A stretch of DNA of 46,784 bases from UBA7312 sp002715345 (GTDB lineage: Bacteria > Bacteroidota > Bacteroidia > Flavobacteriales > UBA7312). This document shows positions 1-8,810 of this stretch, piece by piece; the stretch's first letter is position 1, and each line of letters opens with the position of its first letter. The stretch covers positions 1 through 46,784 of the forward strand of contig CAXGIQ010000001.1 of the NCBI GenBank assembly GCA_964009845.1, written 5' to 3'. A program made the position numbers and the translations under genes. A model generated the notes under the pieces. That model searched no databases. It was given only the letters and a program-made list of their open reading frames with translations, and was not told where the DNA came from.

Positions 1-116
1 CTTCTTTTTACAGTAATCCAACAAATTTTGAAGCGCTCGTTTCTACCGTAATTGATCGTGTATTAACACTCAGCGGTTTAAATCTTGATATGTATCGTTG
101 GGGCGACACAAAATAA
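1..116 (+). CDS. ubiX: UbiX-like flavin prenyltransferase, C-terminal fragment
   Basis: Only the last 37 or so codons are inside the window; the 5' part lies before base 1. The reading frame begins at base 3 and stops with TAA at 114-116. The visible peptide begins SFYSNPTNFEALVSTVIDRV and ends MYRWGDTK. It resembles the end of UbiX/Pad1 flavoproteins, where a PAFY motif is followed by a helix containing a VxxRVLxxLG-like segment and a final RWG. UbiX attaches a dimethylallyl group to FMN, making the cofactor of UbiD decarboxylases used in quinone synthesis and related pathways. Family assignment from such a short tail is moderately secure; no other part of the protein could be checked. Confidence 0.7.
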   Translation, partial: SFYSNPTNFEALVSTVIDRVLTLSGLNLDMYRWGDTK

Positions 117-162
117 TTTCGCCAATTTTGAGTTAAAGTAATTTGTAACCTCAAAACAAACT

Positions 163-348
163 ATGCTTCGATTCAGTAAAGCAGTCCTACAAAAAGTAAG
201 TTTCGATAAAATTCTTTTTAAGAAGGAACTTAAAAAATCTATTTCTTGGCTTAAAAAAGAAGAGTTGATGATGTTGAAGATTTGGTGTTTAGCCACTTTT
301 GGAAAACACAAAGACATCATTCTAGATACTTTTGAGAATGTTATTTAA
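163..348 (+). CDS. small conserved hypothetical protein (61 aa)
   Basis: A 61-residue, Lys-rich soluble protein with no signal peptide or membrane segment. The core pattern, FKKELKKSISWLKKEEL followed by WCLATFG and KDIILDTF, looks like two amphipathic helices. It resembles a family of tiny proteins of unknown function that I recall from other Bacteroidota, so I think it is a real gene and not a chance frame. It starts 46 nt after the ubiX-like stop on the same strand and may be co-transcribed with it. Its stop codon (346-348) overlaps the convergent queG stop (341-343), so the two genes share 8 nt at their 3' ends. I do not know its function. Confidence 0.65.
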   Translation: MLRFSKAVLQKVSFDKILFKKELKKSISWLKKEELMMLKIWCLATFGKHKDIILDTFENVI

Positions 349-1255
349 GAAACTCTATATTTCTTTTAAGCCCTGAAAACTGAGCTCTCTTCAATGGAGA
401 TGACCCACTAAAAACTTGCTTAAAAGTGTCTTCTGTTAACGCATCCCAATCCTCTCGATTCATTTCTAACATCCCTTTTTTTGGTGCAAAACCTTGCTCT
501 TGGTGCAAAACCGAAAAACGATTCCAAGGGCATACATCTTGACAAACATCGCAGCCAAACATCCAATCATCAAATTGCCCTTTCATACTTGTTGGGATGG
601 CATCTTTAAGCTCAATAGTGAAATACGAAATACATTTACTTCCATCTACTACATAAGGTTGAATAATCGCTTGGGTAGGGCAAGCATCTATACATTTGGT
701 ACAGCTACCACAATGATCTGCAGTGGGACTGTCTGGTTCTATTTCTAAATCGATAATTAATTCAGCTAAAAAATAAAAGGAACCACTTTCCTTATTGATA
801 AGATTGGAGTTTTTACCTATCCAACCCAAACCACTTTTTGCAGCCCATGCTTTATCCATTACGGGAGCAATGTCTACAAAAGTACGCCCGTGCACCTCAC
901 CAATTTTATTTTGAATAAATGCTAATAGATTTTTGAGTTTTTTACCAATAATACGGTGGTAATCTTTCCCATAAGCATACTTAGAAATCTTAGGAGCGGT
1001 CGAATCTTGCTCCTTATCTGTATAATAGTTAAGCATGAGAGAAATAACGGTTTTTGCTCCATCTACCAAAAGGCGAGGATCTAATCGTTTGTCAAAATGT
1101 TCTTCCATGAAATGCATTTCTCCATGCTTTTTTTCTTGAAGCCACTGTTCTAAACGAGGTGCTTCATCTTCTAAAAATTCGGCTTTGGAAAAGCCACAAA
1201 ACGCAAAACCCAATCTCTTTGCTTCTGCTTGTATCATCTGTTTATAGATAGACAT
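341..1255 (-). CDS. queG: epoxyqueuosine reductase QueG
   Basis: QueG performs the last step of queuosine synthesis, reducing epoxyqueuosine to queuosine at the wobble base of GUN-anticodon tRNAs, with cobalamin and two [4Fe-4S] clusters. The protein has 304 residues, slightly shorter than the common 310-380. The catalytic-domain motif VDIAPVMDKAWAAKSGLGW is present, followed by two ferredoxin-like cysteine groups, CGSCTKCIDACPTQAI and CDVCQDVCPWN. The C-terminal HEAT-like extension of some longer homologues is missing, as is common in this phylum. The start ATG overlaps the ruvB stop by one base (TAATG on the minus strand), so the two genes are probably translationally coupled. The gene converges on the small gene at 163-348. 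Confidence 0.95.
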   Translation of the reverse strand: MSIYKQMIQAEAKRLGFAFCGFSKAEFLEDEAPRLEQWLQEKKHGEMHFMEEHFDKRLDPRLLVDGAKTVISLMLNYYTDKEQDSTAPKISKYAYGKDYHRIIGKKLKNLLAFIQNKIGEVHGRTFVDIAPVMDKAWAAKSGLGWIGKNSNLINKESGSFYFLAELIIDLEIEPDSPTADHCGSCTKCIDACPTQAIIQPYVVDGSKCISYFTIELKDAIPTSMKGQFDDWMFGCDVCQDVCPWNRFSVLHQEQGFAPKKGMLEMNREDWDALTEDTFKQVFSGSSPLKRAQFSGLKRNIEFLK

Positions 1256-2280
1256 TAGTCGAACAAACCTCCTTGTCTAGAAGTCGGTGTTTTACCTAAA
1301 TGTTTATAGGCCTTTTCCGTAGCTTGTCTACCTCTTGGCGTACGTATCAAGTAGCCTTCTTGAATCAGAAACGGTTCGTATACTTCTTCAATAGTTCCTC
1401 CTTGCTCACCTACAGCGGTAGCAATCGTAGTAATTCCAACAGGACCTCCTGCAAACTTATCGATGATGGCAGATAAAATTCTATTATCCATTTCATCCAA
1501 TCCGTGTGCATCTACATTTAAAGCAGATAAAGCCGTGTTGGTAATTTCTAGAGTGATGGAGCCATCTCCTTTTACTTGTGCAAAATCGCGTACCCTACGC
1601 AAAAGGGCATTGGCAATTCTTGGCGTACCTCTACTTCTTCCAGCAATCTCTACGCCTGCGTCTATACTTATTGATATATCTAAAATACTTGCTGATCGAT
1701 TAACAATATTAGACAACATATTTGCATCATAATATTCCAATCGAGAATTAATTCCAAAACGCGCTCTTAATGGAGCTGTCAATAAACCAGAACGTGTAGT
1801 CGCTCCAATTAAAGTAAATGGATTAAGTACAATTTGAACAGAACGAGCATTAGGCCCAGTTTCAATCATGATATCAATTTTGAAATCCTCCATAGCAGAA
1901 TATAAATATTCCTCTACAACAGGACTTAATCTATGAATCTCATCAATGAATAAAATATCGCCTTCTTCTAGGTTAGTGAGTAAGCCTGCTAAATCTCCAG
2001 GCTTATCCAACACAGGACCTGAACTTACCTTAATACCGACCCTCATTTCATTGGCTATGATATGTGAGAGGGTTGTCTTTCCTAAACCAGGAGGCCCGTG
2101 TAACAAGACATGATCCAGTGCTTCACCTCTCATTTTTGCAGCACTTACAAAAACCTTAAGGTTTTCTACTACTTTCGGTTGCCCACTAAAGTCAGAAAAA
2201 TCTTTGGGCCTTAGCGCCTTGTCAAACTCCAACTCTTCATTGGAGAGGCGCTCTCTTTCTGGATTCAATTCATCAATCAT
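1255..2280 (-). CDS. ruvB: Holliday junction branch migration helicase RuvB
   Basis: RuvB is the AAA+ motor that drives branch migration of Holliday junctions with RuvA. Motifs seen: Walker A GPPGLGKTT, Walker B LFIDEIHRL, sensor 1 IGATTRSGLL, an arginine finger region LRARFGI, and the C-terminal winged-helix part with GTIEEVYEPFLIQEGY and TPRGR. The longest open frame begins at a TTG (2287-2289), but that TTG lies inside a perfect TATATTTG promoter box (2287-2294). I therefore take the ATG at 2278-2280 as the start, giving 341 residues beginning MIDELNPERE. This leaves a leader of only a few nucleotides. ruvB and queG form a two-gene operon. The cox terminator lies just upstream. Confidence 0.96.
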   Translation of the reverse strand: MIDELNPERERLSNEELEFDKALRPKDFSDFSGQPKVVENLKVFVSAAKMRGEALDHVLLHGPPGLGKTTLSHIIANEMRVGIKVSSGPVLDKPGDLAGLLTNLEEGDILFIDEIHRLSPVVEEYLYSAMEDFKIDIMIETGPNARSVQIVLNPFTLIGATTRSGLLTAPLRARFGINSRLEYYDANMLSNIVNRSASILDISISIDAGVEIAGRSRGTPRIANALLRRVRDFAQVKGDGSITLEITNTALSALNVDAHGLDEMDNRILSAIIDKFAGGPVGITTIATAVGEQGGTIEEVYEPFLIQEGYLIRTPRGRQATEKAYKHLGKTPTSRQGGLFD

Positions 2281-2286
2281 TTGACA

Positions 2287-2294
2287 CAAATATA
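2287..2294 (-). promoter_or_regulatory. predicted -7 box of the ruvB-queG promoter
   Basis: The minus strand reads TATATTTG, matching the Bacteroidota primary sigma factor consensus TAnnTTTG. The ruvB ATG follows after six bases, so transcription should start at or a few bases before the start codon. I see no TTG at about 19 nt upstream; the area is occupied by the T-tract of the cox terminator. Confidence 0.55.
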
Positions 2295-2309
2295 AACTAA
2301 TATCGTGCT

Positions 2310-2343
2310 AAAAAAAATGCCCAATCAAATTGATTAGGCATTT
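2310..2343 (-). terminator. rho-independent terminator of the act-cox operon
   Basis: On the minus strand a stem of about 12 bp (AAATGCCTAATCA paired with TGATTGGGCATTT, one G-U wobble) is followed by a run of eight T. It begins about 23 nt after the coxA stop codon. It lies in the 76-85 nt between coxA and ruvB and should separate the two transcripts. Confidence 0.85.
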
Positions 2344-2365
2344 GTATATTCTATAAAAGAGTGGA

Positions 2366-4126
2366 CTAGTGACCCTCCTCTTCTCCATCTTTTAAAGGTG
2401 TTGTTTGAATTACGAAGTCTTCATCCATTCCTGGCTTACTGTAATCGTAAGCCCAACGATGTACTGTTGGCAACTCTCCAGGCCAATTTCCATGAATCCT
2501 TTCTACAGGAGTAGTCCATTCCAAAGTATTTGAACGCCATGGGTTTTGGCTTGACTGTCTTCCTCTAAAAATACTATAGAAGAAATTAAAGAAGAAAATA
2601 AGCTGAGCGACAACTCCTAATATAGCAAAAACACTAATTAATTCATTTATTTCTACTAAACCTTCAAACATAGGAAAAGCTGTATTTGAATAGTATCTTC
2701 TAGGAACGCCTGCAAGACCTAAGAAGTGCATAGGATAGAAAACCCCGTAGGCAGAAATAAATGTTATCCAAAAGTGAGCATAGCCTAGGCTTTTGTTCAT
2801 CATTCGTCCATACATTTTAGGAAACCAATGATATACACCTGCGAACATACCAAAAATTGCGGATAAGCCCATTACAATATGAAAATGAGCAACAACAAAG
2901 TATGTGTCATGTACATTTATATCCAATGCCGCATCTCCTAAAATAAGACCTGTTAAACCTCCTGAAATAAAAGTTGAAACTAAACCTATTGAAAATAACA
3001 TAGCAGGTGTAAACTGTATATTTGCTCTCCATAGAGTAGTAAGGTAATTAAACACTTTAACAGCAGATGGTATAGCTATCAATAATGTAGTAAATGTAAA
3101 AACAGAACCTAAAAATGGATTCATACCAGTCATAAACATATGGTGACCCCATACGATAAACGATAAAAATGCAATTGCTAAAATAGAGCCAACCATGGCT
3201 TTGTATCCAAAAATTGGCTTACGGGAATTAGTAGAAACAACTTCAGAAGTTATACCTAAAGCAGGTAATAGAATAATATACACTTCAGGGTGACCTAAAA
3301 ACCAAAAAAGGTGCTGAAACAAAATAGGAGATCCGCCTGTCTGAGTCAGTATTTCACCTTGTATCATAATATCTGAAAGATAAAAGGCTGTACCAAAACT
3401 TCTATCGAAAATCAGTAATAAACACGCTGATAATAGTACAGGAAAAGATAAAGTTCCTAAAATTGCTGTAACAAAAAATGCCCACATTGTTAAAGGCATT
3501 CTAGTCATTGACATTCCCTTAGTTCTAAGGTTAACTATTGTTACAATGTAGTTAAGTCCACCAAGAAGCGCAGAAACAATGAATAAAGACATTGAAACTA
3601 ACCAAAGAGTCATTCCTAATCCCGAACCTGGCATCGCTTGAGGCAGAGCAGAAAGTGGAGGATAAATTGTCCATCCAGCTGCAGCTGGACCAGAACTAAC
3701 AAAAAGAGAAATTATCATTACTAAAGATGATAAAAAGAAAAACCAATATGATAACATATTCATAAATCCAGATGCCATATCTCTTGCGCCGATTTGTAAT
3801 GGAATGAGTAAATTGGAAAAAGTCCCGCTTAAACCAGCAGTTAAAACAAAGAATACCATTATTGTTCCATGAATAGTAACAAGTGCTAGATAAATATTTG
3901 GGTCCATTACACCGTCAGGAGCCCATTTACCTAAAAATGTTTCAAGAATTGGAAATCCTTCATCTGGCCAAGCTAATTGCAGCCTAAAAAAAGCAGACAT
4001 AATAACTCCTATAATTCCCATGAACATTCCTGTTAATAGAAATTGCTTAGCTATCATTTTATGATCTAGGCTAAATATGTATTTACTAATGAAAGTTTCT
4101 TCGTGATGATGATCTTGATTGGACAT
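2366..4126 (-). CDS. coxA: cytochrome c oxidase subunit I
   Basis: The catalytic subunit of a haem-copper oxidase, reducing O2 to water and pumping protons across the inner membrane. The 586-residue protein has about 12 membrane helices. Ligands seen: H86 in TIHGTIMVFF and H416 for the low-spin haem; H414 in VVAHFHIVMG for the high-spin haem; H279 in the GHPEVY motif and H328-H329 in WGHHMF for CuB. Tyr283 in HPEVY is the usual cross-linked tyrosine, which points to the A-type (mitochondrial-like) family. It is the last gene of the act-cox operon, 10 nt after coxB, and is followed by a strong terminator. Subunits III and IV are not in the window. Confidence 0.97.
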   Translation of the reverse strand: MSNQDHHHEETFISKYIFSLDHKMIAKQFLLTGMFMGIIGVIMSAFFRLQLAWPDEGFPILETFLGKWAPDGVMDPNIYLALVTIHGTIMVFFVLTAGLSGTFSNLLIPLQIGARDMASGFMNMLSYWFFFLSSLVMIISLFVSSGPAAAGWTIYPPLSALPQAMPGSGLGMTLWLVSMSLFIVSALLGGLNYIVTIVNLRTKGMSMTRMPLTMWAFFVTAILGTLSFPVLLSACLLLIFDRSFGTAFYLSDIMIQGEILTQTGGSPILFQHLFWFLGHPEVYIILLPALGITSEVVSTNSRKPIFGYKAMVGSILAIAFLSFIVWGHHMFMTGMNPFLGSVFTFTTLLIAIPSAVKVFNYLTTLWRANIQFTPAMLFSIGLVSTFISGGLTGLILGDAALDINVHDTYFVVAHFHIVMGLSAIFGMFAGVYHWFPKMYGRMMNKSLGYAHFWITFISAYGVFYPMHFLGLAGVPRRYYSNTAFPMFEGLVEINELISVFAILGVVAQLIFFFNFFYSIFRGRQSSQNPWRSNTLEWTTPVERIHGNWPGELPTVHRWAYDYSKPGMDEDFVIQTTPLKDGEEEGH

Positions 4127-4136
4127 TAAAAAATAT

Positions 4137-5111
4137 TTATCTTGAAATTAAGGTATTAAAATTATCTTGTTGTGACATCCACTCTAAGTATTCTTGTTTA
4201 GTTTCTATAATTACTTTTATTTGCATGTTATAATGAGCTGAGCCGCAAATTTTATTACACAAAAGAACATAATCGAATTCTTCATTTTTCAGCTCTTTAC
4301 GCATTTCTGAAGTTGTTTTGATTGGAGTAAATGCAAATTGAGTACTCATTCCAGGGACACAGTTCATTTGAACACCTAAATGGGGCATATATGCCGAATG
4401 AATAACATCTTGCGATCTAAATTTCATCAAAACTTGTTCATCAACTGGTAAGTGTATTTCTCTTGTAATAATATCATCTGATGATGCTGAGTCATTTATA
4501 TCAACTCCGAGCGTATTAATACCTCCTATTAAAGTGTAATTTGCGTCTCCCAACTTATTATCTTCTCCGGAATATCTTGCAGTCCAATTAAATTGCATAG
4601 CATAGACTTCCATAACCATTGCATTTGATGTGTCAGGAACCATAACATTATTCCATGTTTTTAATCCAAAAACAACCAAAGCAGTTAGTACAATAGCAGG
4701 TATAGATGTCCAAATAATTTCTAGTTTGTTATTGTGAGTTTGATAAAACGCCTTATTATTCTTTTTACCTCTGTATTTGTAGGAAAACCAAAAGAGAAGA
4801 GGTTGTGTAATGAAGAAAACAAATAAGATAAGATACATAGTCGTATCCCAAAGTAATTTTATTTGTATTCCATGTAATGAAGCAGATTCAGGTAAAATAA
4901 GATGACCCCATAACTTAAATGAATAAGCAACAAATAAAACAAATCCGAATCCAACAATTAATAAAGCAAGGCCATTGTAATGATTTTCTTTATCAGAAAT
5001 CTCTATTTCTTGTTGGCCTTTGAGCTTTGTTGCTAATTCAAAAATACGCACTAATTGAACCAGAGCAATTATAGCTAATAGTGAGATTAATATTGTTAAA
5101 AGGTTTTCCAT
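4137..5111 (-). CDS. coxB: cytochrome c oxidase subunit II
   Basis: Subunit II takes electrons from a cytochrome c (here probably a haem domain of the Act complex) into its CuA centre and passes them to subunit I. The 324-residue protein begins with about four hydrophobic segments, roughly residues 4-24, 46-66, 91-112 and 131-151; two near 91-151 are the usual membrane hairpin and the first ones are extra for the family. The CuA ligands are visible: H238, then C285, C289, H293 and M296 in CNKICGSAHYNM. There is no CxxCH, so it is not a caa3-type subunit with a fused cytochrome c. The gene lies 7 nt after actF and 10 nt before coxA. Confidence 0.95.
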   Translation of the reverse strand: MENLLTILISLLAIIALVQLVRIFELATKLKGQQEIEISDKENHYNGLALLIVGFGFVLFVAYSFKLWGHLILPESASLHGIQIKLLWDTTMYLILFVFFITQPLLFWFSYKYRGKKNNKAFYQTHNNKLEIIWTSIPAIVLTALVVFGLKTWNNVMVPDTSNAMVMEVYAMQFNWTARYSGEDNKLGDANYTLIGGINTLGVDINDSASSDDIITREIHLPVDEQVLMKFRSQDVIHSAYMPHLGVQMNCVPGMSTQFAFTPIKTTSEMRKELKNEEFDYVLLCNKICGSAHYNMQIKVIIETKQEYLEWMSQQDNFNTLISR

Positions 5112-5118
5112 TTATTTT

Positions 5119-6303
5119 TTAAATATGATGATGCTTTGCTTCGTCTATATAAGGGTGATTATGAGGAATAAGATTTGTTTTTGTTAATGAATTATGCACA
5201 ATTGTTAAAAATAACCCGAGAAAACCACAAAACATACCTATTTCAATAAAACCAATTTTCCAGTGTTCAAAAAGAGTACCTGGAGCAATCATTAAATAAA
5301 TATTACACCAATGACCAATCAATATTATAACTCCTATAGCTATAATGAATGAAAAATTCCTCTTTCCATCTCGACTCATTAATAAAATAAGAGGAAATAA
5401 TAAATTTACTGCAGAAGTGAGCCAAAAAAGAGTGTTGTAATTATCCCATCGCGCTAAAAAATATGTAACTTCTTCTGGAATATTAGCATACCAAATAAGC
5501 ATAAATTGTGAAAACCACATATATGTCCAAAGGATACTGAATGAAAAAATCCATTTTCCTAAATCGTGAATATGGTTTTCGTTAACATGTTCAAGATATC
5601 CCTTTCTCTTTAGATAAATTGAAAACAATGCAATTGCGGTGAAACCTGTTACTCCCATACTAGAAAAGACAAACCATCCAAAAAGAGTGCTGAACCAATG
5701 TGTATCTATTGACATAATCCAATCCCAAGCCATCATTGATGAAGTATATCCAAAAAAAACAATAAATATTGCTGATATTGTTATTGCTTTTTTATGATTT
5801 TTCAATCCTCCTTCATCATCCTCAGCTTTTGAAAGTTGCTTAAACTTTTTAGCTGCAAACCACCATCCAAATACATATATAATAGATCTAATTAAAAATG
5901 AAGAAGGATTTAAATATGCTTCTTTACCATGAATAATTGCATCATAATGTTCATCATTAGGATCCATTATTCCATGAGCCATCCAATGCCAAATATGATT
6001 GTCGTGAAAATGTAAAATTCCTGCAATAACAATTAATATCATTATTATTCCACCGTATATAAAGTAAGAAGTTATTGATTCTGCAACTCGCTTTACAGTT
6101 ATTGCCCATGCTGCTTCAGATGCATACTGAAGAGCAACGAAAAAGATTGCGAAAGCAGCAATCGCTAAAAAGAAATAATTATTAATCATTAAGCTTGGCC
6201 ATGCTCGGTGTGGATCTTTATAAAATCCAACAACCATAGCTACTAAACCAATTAACATTAATAAGTTAAAGACAAGCTTTGTATTTTTATTTACAGTGTA
6301 CAT
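5119..6303 (-). CDS. actF: alternative complex III subunit ActF (membrane, NrfD-like)
   Basis: ActF is one of the two large membrane subunits of the quinol:cytochrome c/oxidase oxidoreductase. It is a 394-residue protein with about 10 hydrophobic helices and only short loops, distantly related to ActC and NrfD. Recognisable segments include HNHIWHWMAHGIMDPND near residue 110 and MMAWDWIMSIDTHWFSTLFG near residue 195, typical of the family. The C-terminal tail is His-rich. It follows actE by 10 nt and precedes coxB by 7 nt. The assignment rests on gene order as much as on sequence, because the subunit has few invariant catalytic residues. Confidence 0.9.
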   Translation of the reverse strand: MYTVNKNTKLVFNLLMLIGLVAMVVGFYKDPHRAWPSLMINNYFFLAIAAFAIFFVALQYASEAAWAITVKRVAESITSYFIYGGIIMILIVIAGILHFHDNHIWHWMAHGIMDPNDEHYDAIIHGKEAYLNPSSFLIRSIIYVFGWWFAAKKFKQLSKAEDDEGGLKNHKKAITISAIFIVFFGYTSSMMAWDWIMSIDTHWFSTLFGWFVFSSMGVTGFTAIALFSIYLKRKGYLEHVNENHIHDLGKWIFSFSILWTYMWFSQFMLIWYANIPEEVTYFLARWDNYNTLFWLTSAVNLLFPLILLMSRDGKRNFSFIIAIGVIILIGHWCNIYLMIAPGTLFEHWKIGFIEIGMFCGFLGLFLTIVHNSLTKTNLIPHNHPYIDEAKHHHI

Positions 6304-6313
6304 TAAAATTAAC

Positions 6314-6901
6314 TTAGTTTTCTCCTAGTTGTAACTTTTGAACGTAAGCTGTAATTAACCAACGTTCATTTTCATTTAACTGACTATTATGTGGACCCAT
6401 TGCATTCAAACCATAATATATTGCGTGATAAATATTACCCGCCTTTAATTCACTCATAGTTGATCCAGTTCTTCTTATCATTATATCATCATAATAAGCA
6501 GGTATTGCAGAATACAAGGGATGAGTAATACTTCCTTTTCCATCTCCATTTTCTCCATGACAATGTGCGCAAAACATGCCATATAATTGTTGTCCTTTTA
6601 AAAGATTTTCATCATTAGATTCAATAGGATTTTTAAGATTCTCACCAGCTAATAAATATTGCTCAATTGAGCTTCCATATTCAAACGGAATATACCCTCT
6701 TGGTATTGTCCCTTTTACTGGAATTCGAGCATTTAAACTATCAATGAAAAAATTATTTTGGCCATAAGTTTCTAAAGAGGGTGAAATGTACATATTTGGC
6801 ATAAATTCATAGCCAGGACTTAAAGGGTCATTATTACATGAGCTAAAAGAAATAGCTAAAATTAAAAGAGAAATAAATGATATGTTATATCGATTTTTCA
6901 T
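6314..6901 (-). CDS. actE: alternative complex III subunit ActE, monohaem cytochrome c lipoprotein
   Basis: A 195-residue periplasmic, lipid-anchored cytochrome c. The N-terminus has a lipoprotein signal peptide ending SFSSC, with Cys22 as the likely acylated residue. A single haem-binding motif, CAHCH at residues 111-115, is followed by the class I cytochrome pattern GENGDGKG and a Met in NAMGPHNSQL that can serve as the sixth ligand. In alternative complex III, ActE accepts electrons from the ActA/ActB haem-cluster chain. The gene lies between actD (1 nt apart) and actF (10 nt apart). Confidence 0.93.
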   Translation of the reverse strand: MKNRYNISFISLLILAISFSSCNNDPLSPGYEFMPNMYISPSLETYGQNNFFIDSLNARIPVKGTIPRGYIPFEYGSSIEQYLLAGENLKNPIESNDENLLKGQQLYGMFCAHCHGENGDGKGSITHPLYSAIPAYYDDIMIRRTGSTMSELKAGNIYHAIYYGLNAMGPHNSQLNENERWLITAYVQKLQLGEN

Positions 6902-6902
6902 T

Positions 6903-7424
6903 TTAACTGATTTCTTGCATTTTAACTTCTGCTACACCTGTTTGTTTGAGAAGATCATTAACAATATTAGATTCATCACTCTCTATTTCAATTAGAAATT
7001 TATCATCTGTAGTTCTAGAGTCTGGATTTGAAGCCTTTTGACCCGGGAATAGCTTACTTCTAAAAAAGTATGTTATTACCATGAGGTGTGCAGCAAACAA
7101 TACTGTCATTTCAAAAAGTATTGGTACAAAAGCAGGCATATTTAGATAATAAGCAAAACTTGGCTTGCCACCAATATTCTGTGGCCAATCTAAAATCATT
7201 ATATAATATGTCATAGTTAAAGCCACTATAAATCCTACACATCCATATATAAATGCAGTAATACCTAATCTTGTTCTTTTTAAGCCTAAAGCATGATCTA
7301 AACCATGGATAGGAAAAGGTGTAAAAACATCGACAATAGAGATATTGTTTTGCTTAATTACTTTAACAGCATTTAAAACATCATCTTCATCATTGTATAT
7401 AGCGTAAATTCTTTTTTTATCCAT
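6903..7424 (-). CDS. actD: alternative complex III subunit ActD (DUF3341)
   Basis: A 173-residue protein with an N-terminal soluble part beginning KKRIYAIYNDEDDVLNAV and two central membrane helices at about residues 56-77 and 97-120. Sequence such as DVFTPFPIHGLDHALGL is the hallmark of DUF3341, which is ActD of alternative complex III. ActD has no cofactor and is a structural subunit near the membrane interface. It is separated from actC and actE by a single base on each side, so it is tightly packed in the operon. Confidence 0.93.
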   Translation of the reverse strand: MDKKRIYAIYNDEDDVLNAVKVIKQNNISIVDVFTPFPIHGLDHALGLKRTRLGITAFIYGCVGFIVALTMTYYIMILDWPQNIGGKPSFAYYLNMPAFVPILFEMTVLFAAHLMVITYFFRSKLFPGQKASNPDSRTTDDKFLIEIESDESNIVNDLLKQTGVAEVKMQEIS

Positions 7425-8804
7425 TTATTTTCTGACTTTATAATTTTCGCCGTATGATTTTAATATTGTTTTTAGTTCTGCTTGAGCAATAACAGGAAAT
7501 GTTCTTGCATATAATAAGAATATCACAAAGAAAAAACCAATGGAACCAACAAATATCCCAATATCAACAAATGTTGGTGAGAACATAGACCAACTTGATG
7601 GAAGGTAATCTCTGTGAAGTGAGGTTACTATAATAACAAATCGCTCAAACCACATTCCGATATTTACGAATAAGGCTAAAATGAATGTGAAAACAATATT
7701 GGTTCTTAATTTTTTAAACCACATGAGCTGTGGTGAAATAACATTACAAGTCATCATACTCCAATATGCCCACCAGTATGGACCAGAAAATCTATTTAAA
7801 AAAGCATACTGTTCAAATTCAACACCGGAATACCATGCCATAAACAGTTCCGTTATATATGCAATACCAACTAGATTACCAGTTAACATAATGATTATAT
7901 TCATATACTCTATATGCTTTATCGTAATGTAATCTTCAAGACTAACAACTTTTCGCATAATTAGTAAAAGTGTTTGTACCATTGCAAAACCAGAAAAAAC
8001 TGCTCCTGCAACAAAATATGGAGGAAAAATAGTAGTATGCCAACCAGGAATCACTGAAGTTGCAAAGTCAAATGAAACAATAGAATGTACTGAAAAAACA
8101 AGTGGAGTCGCTAAACCTGCCAATACTAATGAAACTTCTTCAAATCTTTGCCAATCCTTTGTACGACCACTCCATCCAAATGATAAAATAGAATATACTT
8201 TCTTTCTCATCGGCCAAATTTTTTCACTGACTTTATCTCTTATCATAGCAAAGTCAGGTATAAGACCAACATACCAGAATACTAAGGATACTGAAAAATA
8301 TGTAGAAATTGCAAATACATCCCACAAAAGTGGTGAATTAAAATTCACCCAAAGTGAACCATACTCGTTGGGGATTGGGAATACAAAGTAGCCCAACCAA
8401 GGACGGCCCATGTGAATTCCGGGAAACATTGCCGCTTGAATAACTGCAAATATTGTCATTGCCTCGGCAGACCTTATGACAGATAATCTCCAGTTTTGAC
8501 GAAATAAAAGTAATACTGCTGAAATAAGTGTACCTGCATGACCAATTCCAACCCACCAAACAAAATTAGTAATATCCCATGCCCATCCAATTGTTTTGTT
8601 TAGGCCCCAAACACCTATACCTGTTCCGACAGTATATCCTACACAAAGAATCCACCATATAAATAAAACAAAAGAAATTCCGAAAACAATCCACCATAAT
8701 CTATTTGCCTTGCCTTCAACTGGTTTAGCAATATCTACAGTTATATCATGATAACTTTTTTCACCGAGTATAAGTGGTTCTCTTATGGACGCTCTTTTAT
8801 GCAT
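7425..8804 (-). CDS. actC: alternative complex III subunit ActC (NrfD-like, quinol-binding)
   Basis: A 459-residue polytopic membrane protein with about 10 helices, of the NrfD/PsrC family. Typical segments include REPLILGEKSYHDITVDI at the N-terminus, WVGIGHAGTLISAVLLLFRQ near residue 105 and FPIPNEYGSLWVNFNSPLLW near residue 145. ActC carries the menaquinol oxidation site next to the [3Fe-4S] cluster of ActB, as known from published structures of the complex. It lies 6 nt after actB and 0 nt before actD, so translation is likely coupled. Confidence 0.94.
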   Translation of the reverse strand: MHKRASIREPLILGEKSYHDITVDIAKPVEGKANRLWWIVFGISFVLFIWWILCVGYTVGTGIGVWGLNKTIGWAWDITNFVWWVGIGHAGTLISAVLLLFRQNWRLSVIRSAEAMTIFAVIQAAMFPGIHMGRPWLGYFVFPIPNEYGSLWVNFNSPLLWDVFAISTYFSVSLVFWYVGLIPDFAMIRDKVSEKIWPMRKKVYSILSFGWSGRTKDWQRFEEVSLVLAGLATPLVFSVHSIVSFDFATSVIPGWHTTIFPPYFVAGAVFSGFAMVQTLLLIMRKVVSLEDYITIKHIEYMNIIIMLTGNLVGIAYITELFMAWYSGVEFEQYAFLNRFSGPYWWAYWSMMTCNVISPQLMWFKKLRTNIVFTFILALFVNIGMWFERFVIIVTSLHRDYLPSSWSMFSPTFVDIGIFVGSIGFFFVIFLLYARTFPVIAQAELKTILKSYGENYKVRK

Positions 8805-8810
8805 TATTTA

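Noticed and set aside
2366..5111. Truncated cytochrome oxidase operon because subunit III is missing
   Set aside because: The operon ends at a strong terminator, and many Bacteroidota encode subunits III and IV elsewhere; absence from the window is not evidence of loss.
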